Assembly: GCA_013330385.1 (NCBI GenBank)
Contig: DUIL01000016.1
Location: forward strand, 1 to 8,900
Direction of reading: 5' to 3'
DNA length: 8,900 bases
Origin: Candidatus Thalassarchaeaceae archaeon
Lineage (GTDB): Archaea > Thermoplasmatota > Poseidoniia > Poseidoniales > Thalassarchaeaceae
Shown: in pieces, positions 6,389-8,900 of the stretch
Numbering within the stretch: position 1 is the stretch's first letter
Layout of the letters: the number at the start of each line of letters is the position of its first letter
Translations under genes and position numbers: made by a program
The notes under the pieces: model-generated
The model's database searches: none
The model's input: the letters and a program-made list of their open reading frames with translations, nothing else
Told to the model about the DNA's origin: nothing

Positions 6389-7264
6389 ATGATGCAGAGT
6401 ATAGAAGTCAAAGACATTCTCAAACCCCGGTGTTCAACTATTGAAGAACAGATTTCATACAATAGAGAAGAACGTGACTTGTGGAATTCAAAGGTTCGCT
6501 CTCTCCTCGATGAAAGGAATGAATTGAATCGACAAGTTAAGGAATTAATTACCGAGGTTCAAAATCAAAAAGCACTGAGAGATGATGAAAATCAAAATGT
6601 TCGTGAATTAAAAGAAATGAGGGCAGAATATTCTGATTCGCTAAAAATAATTCGTACCGAATTTAGAGAGAGAATCGCCCTTCAAGAAGAGGAATCAAAG
6701 AATGAGAAGGTCATACGCACCCGCTCTCCAAAACAAATTATCGCCGAGAGAGATAAATTTGAACGACTGTATGAACAGGGGAGATTTCTTGGAAAGAAAG
6801 AAAAAGAGTATTTGAGTAAAATGAAGAAGTTATCCGCAGAGCTGAAAACTGCTAAAGAAAATAACAAGGGTGACGAGATTAGGGACTTGAAAAGTAAACT
6901 GCGAGATGCGGAAAAAAAACAAGAAAGCGCTCATAAAAACGTAAAAAAAGCAGTTGAAAAGGCCCAAGAATCTCATGATCTCATGGCTGAACTCTCTGAT
7001 GAAGTAGAACGACTCCGAGATAAAGCAAATGCTGCTCAAGGCGGTGTGACAAGAGCAAAAAGAGAAGCAGATTCACTACATAGCCGCTACATTGTAGCAC
7101 TGCGTTGCATCCATTCTATGCAAGACCTACTGAAAATACTCGATGCACGTGATGCAGGTAGATCAGTAGATGAAGAACAAGTAGAGGTTACTGACTTAAT
7201 GACTAGACTTATGTCTGGAGATACACTTTCTACTGATGAAATTATGGCTCTTCAGAGAAATTAA
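6389..7264 (+). CDS. COG1340-like coiled-coil protein 3, 291 aa
   Basis: This is the most typical COG1340-like member of the cluster. Residues 18-110 are a charged coil with the N-terminal family pattern (R-E-x-R, N, R, D-x-R-N, Q-x-K-x-L at 26-53) shared with the left-edge gene. A break and second coil follow near 113-240, with KKEKEYLSKMKKL in the middle, as expected for the family. The stretch KAVEKAQESHD matches protein 1. The C-terminus (about 272-291) carries SGDTLSTDEIMALQ, which resembles the 'G-x-L-x-x-E-E-L-x-x-L' ending common in archaeal relatives. Unlike proteins 1 and 2 it has no basic tail. It probably has its own promoter (TATATG-like element at 6344-6352) and a strong ribosome site. 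Its 3' end overlaps the convergent 315-residue gene by 23 bp. Biochemical role is unknown; some databases call relatives phosphoserine phosphatase, which nothing here supports. Confidence 0.87.
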   Translation: MMQSIEVKDILKPRCSTIEEQISYNREERDLWNSKVRSLLDERNELNRQVKELITEVQNQKALRDDENQNVRELKEMRAEYSDSLKIIRTEFRERIALQEEESKNEKVIRTRSPKQIIAERDKFERLYEQGRFLGKKEKEYLSKMKKLSAELKTAKENNKGDEIRDLKSKLRDAEKKQESAHKNVKKAVEKAQESHDLMAELSDEVERLRDKANAAQGGVTRAKREADSLHSRYIVALRCIHSMQDLLKILDARDAGRSVDEEQVEVTDLMTRLMSGDTLSTDEIMALQRN

Positions 7265-8189
7265 ACTCATAGATTCTACCATTTCTAGAATGTAGAATTT
7301 CGTTCACTCCATCCTTTTTCAATAACCAACCTGGAACGGCTGCAGGAATTCGCTCTAAGTCAGCACTTTGCGAATCAAATCCCCATTTTTCTAACATAGT
7401 ACTTCGCACAACTCCAGTTCCAGAATCCTCCTTCTGCCTTCTAGTTTCAAGAATGCCAGTCAGCATTGTTCGTAGGTCAGTATCATTCAACCACATTTGG
7501 CCAAATGGTTTGAGTTGTTTAATCTGAGGGGAATTATCCATCATTTCAGATTCGTCATGAAGTTCTAGTTTACTGGCCCAAGGATCTTCAAGAACTCGCC
7601 AGCTACGAGTTTCAACTTCACCATCTGGGCTAATAAGAGAACCATTTACATTCCAAATTGTAGCAAGTAACAGCACAGGTGTAGCGTCTACATGCTCCAA
7701 ACCACGTTGTATTAGCCATTCATCAAGGTTTATTTTAGGTAATAAAACGGTTCTTTTAACCGGAGGCGGCGTATCATTTTTATCAGACATATATTCAGAA
7801 TTATGATCTTCTTCGGGAGGGATATTTGCGATTAATTCCCCTCGTAAAACTGATTCGCCAATCCACCGGGCAAGTTTTTCCGGGCCCCAAAATTCAATCA
7901 GAGTTTTCGATAAAATGTTATGTGCATCACTAGTAAATTCTCTTTCACTTAGAATCCAGTGACGGCCAGGAGGTGCATCAACTAACCACCTTTCTGCTTC
8001 CGATATGCTAACTGGAAGGATTTCTTGGGGGACATGCCAAATGTGTACTAAGGATCCAGTTTCAGATTCAAATTCAGGTATCTTTTCAGCTAATCCAAGA
8101 CATCTAAAACCTATGATATTGGGCATTCCTTCTGCTGGTGAAAGTCGCACACCACGAAGTTCCAACATACCTCGCACAGTACCTTCCAT
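7242..8189 (-). CDS. Tryptophan-rich hypothetical protein, 315 aa
   Basis: I do not recognise this protein. It seems soluble: no signal peptide or membrane helix is visible. An N-terminal domain of about 120 residues includes the segment FWGPEKLARWIGESVLRGEL (about 98-117). A polar linker (about 121-145) with a TPPP motif follows, then a C-terminal domain that ends in YEFNFSEEP. Twelve tryptophans in 315 residues is unusually high. The ATG at 8189 has AGGTG directly upstream (2-nt gap to the start codon). In-frame codons continue upstream of it to a TAA near 8240 without another start codon. It lies 86 bp downstream of rpl30e on the same strand, a place that often holds nusA in archaea, but it shows no KH-domain GxxG pattern and is not NusA. 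Whether it is transcribed with rpoA2-rpl30e is unclear. Confidence 0.75.
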   Translation of the reverse strand: MEGTVRGMLELRGVRLSPAEGMPNIIGFRCLGLAEKIPEFESETGSLVHIWHVPQEILPVSISEAERWLVDAPPGRHWILSEREFTSDAHNILSKTLIEFWGPEKLARWIGESVLRGELIANIPPEEDHNSEYMSDKNDTPPPVKRTVLLPKINLDEWLIQRGLEHVDATPVLLLATIWNVNGSLISPDGEVETRSWRVLEDPWASKLELHDESEMMDNSPQIKQLKPFGQMWLNDTDLRTMLTGILETRRQKEDSGTGVVRSTMLEKWGFDSQSADLERIPAAVPGWLLKKDGVNEILHSRNGRIYEFNFSEEP

Positions 8190-8235
8190 GGCACCTGAAA
8201 GACGTATCCACTTTGAAGAGAACGCAGATTCAAGG

Positions 8236-8255
8236 ACTTAGAGTGCTATCTAAGT
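8236..8255. repeat. Small inverted repeat downstream of rpl30e
   Basis: ACTTAGA and TCTAAGT form perfect 7-base arms around a 6-nt loop, 20 to 40 bp after the rpl30e stop and about 50 bp before the next start. No T-run follows on the minus strand, so it is not a convincing terminator. It may be an RNA hairpin for processing or a protein-binding site for the downstream gene. Confidence 0.35.
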
Positions 8256-8275
8256 ACCTTGTTTGTTGCACCGAT

Positions 8276-8572
8276 TCACATATTCGGACTGAGTGTTAAC
8301 AAATCAGATTGACCTGGATCAACAACACATAAGGCACTCACAGGGAATGGTTTTGCGCAGGCTGCTCCGAGTTGTCGATTCACCATACTTACCTGGTGTA
8401 CTGGCACATCTGGGTGGCGTGATGTCAAGTCCGAAATAAACTCATTAGGGCAATTAGCAGCGACTACCACTAGTCGTGCGTCGCCCTTGGTACATGCACT
8501 TGTAGTCTGACGTTGTCCGAAAAGTACATTTCCAGTTGTAATTCCTTGTTTTAATTGTCTAGCTAAATCCAT
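8276..8572 (-). CDS. rpl30e: Large-subunit ribosomal protein L30e (eL30), 98 aa
   Basis: This small RNA-binding protein of the L7Ae/L30e fold belongs to the large ribosomal subunit of archaea and eukaryotes. The sequence follows the family from end to end. It has an N-terminal helix with L-K-Q-G-I-T-T-G-N-V-L-F-G, the K-G-D-A-R-L-V-V-V-A-A-N-C strand and turn, a VPVHQV strand, the S-x-x-x-L-G-A-A-C-x-K-P segment, and the family ending VSALCVVDPGQSDLL. Length matches the usual 95-105 residues. It begins 13 bp after the rpoA2 stop on the same strand, with AAGGGGGAT as ribosome site, the standard archaeal rpoA2-rpl30e arrangement, so it is co-transcribed with RNA polymerase. Confidence 0.95.
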   Translation of the reverse strand: MDLARQLKQGITTGNVLFGQRQTTSACTKGDARLVVVAANCPNEFISDLTSRHPDVPVHQVSMVNRQLGAACAKPFPVSALCVVDPGQSDLLTLSPNM

Positions 8573-8585
8573 CTATAATCCCCCT

Positions 8586-8900
8586 TCAGGCTTCATTTTC
8601 TTCAGGTATGTAGTACAATGTAACTGCGCCAGTACCAAGAGAGACAGGCTGTCCAACAATGATATTCTCTGTAACTCCGCGTAGTTCATCTCGCTCACCA
8701 ATCACACCTGCTCTTAACAAGTGATTTACAGTAACCTCGAAGGCAGAACGGGCAAGAATACTATGCTTTGTTCCGCTAACTCCATGTCGACCGATTGCTC
8801 TTACTTCTCCTTCGCTGGTCATCACATCAGATACTGTAATTAGGTGACGGACATCGACCTCTAAGCCAGCTCCTTCTAGTGTGGCTACCATCTCATTAAT
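8586..8900 (-). CDS. rpoA2: DNA-directed RNA polymerase subunit A'' (C-terminal part, runs off right edge)
   Basis: The frame stays open to the window edge (the in-frame codons before ATG 8891 read I-N-E), so the ATG at 8891 is internal and only the last 104 or so residues are present. They match the C-terminus of archaeal RpoA2, the split equivalent of the C-terminal third of bacterial beta-prime. Landmarks are DVRHL, the SDVMTSEG segment, IGRHGVSG, the SILARSAFEVTVNHLL helix, DELRGVTENIIVGQP and LGTG. The subunit forms part of the clamp, jaw and bridge-helix side of the polymerase. The gene ends with the acidic tail PEENEA and TGA, 13 bp before rpl30e. Confidence 0.96.
   Translation of the reverse strand: MNEMVATLEGAGLEVDVRHLITVSDVMTSEGEVRAIGRHGVSGTKHSILARSAFEVTVNHLLRAGVIGERDELRGVTENIIVGQPVSLGTGAVTLYYIPEENEA

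Noticed and set aside
8190..8240. Upstream extension of the 315-residue gene
   Set aside because: The frame is open back to about 8240 and reads plausibly, but it contains no ATG, GTG or TTG in frame.
8005..8241. 78-residue plus-strand frame over the start of the 315-residue gene
   Set aside because: Antisense to a convincing coding frame and without a ribosome site or recognisable product.
1..8900. CRISPR array, insertion sequence, tRNA or integration site
   Set aside because: No regularly spaced repeats, transposase-like frames, terminal inverted repeats or tRNA-like cloverleaf sequence were seen by eye.

Overview
The window is archaeal. At the right edge it carries the C-terminal end of the split RNA polymerase subunit A'' (rpoA2), followed by ribosomal protein L30e. 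Both are archaeal/eukaryotic-type genes in the classic archaeal order. AT-rich DNA, GGAGGTGA-type Shine-Dalgarno sites, tight stop/start overlaps and archaeal coiled-coil proteins suggest a euryarchaeon. A marine Thermoplasmatota/Poseidoniales-like lineage is my inference, not proven here.

Left block (minus strand, about 4416 down to 1) is one tightly packed operon. Its order is: a single-pass surface protein with beta-rich, sequon-rich ectodomain and two cytoplasmic zinc ribbons; a DtxR/MntR-family metal-dependent regulator with a FeoA/SH3-like C-terminal domain; a 532-residue multi-pass membrane protein of unknown function; and the N-terminal part of a charged coiled-coil protein that runs off the left edge. 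Start codons of the middle genes overlap the preceding stop codons.

Central block (plus strand, 4474-7264) is divergent from it. It encodes three charged coiled-coil proteins, of which the first and third resemble COG1340-type archaeal coiled-coil proteins and the second is similar in architecture. With the left-edge gene there are four such proteins around one membrane/regulator operon. The short divergent region holds a perfect 19-bp palindrome (arms of 8, spacer of 3) with AGGT/ACCT half-sites resembling DtxR-family operators.

Right block (minus strand) holds the rpoA2 3' part, rpl30e, an 86-bp gap with a small inverted repeat, and a tryptophan-rich 315-residue protein I do not recognise. 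That gene stands where many archaea have nusA, and its end overlaps the end of the third coiled-coil gene by 23 bp.

Working hypothesis (inference): the two divergent units form one functional module in which a metal-responsive regulator controls envelope proteins and a set of filament-like coiled-coil proteins. No enzyme, mobile element, CRISPR array or tRNA was recognised.
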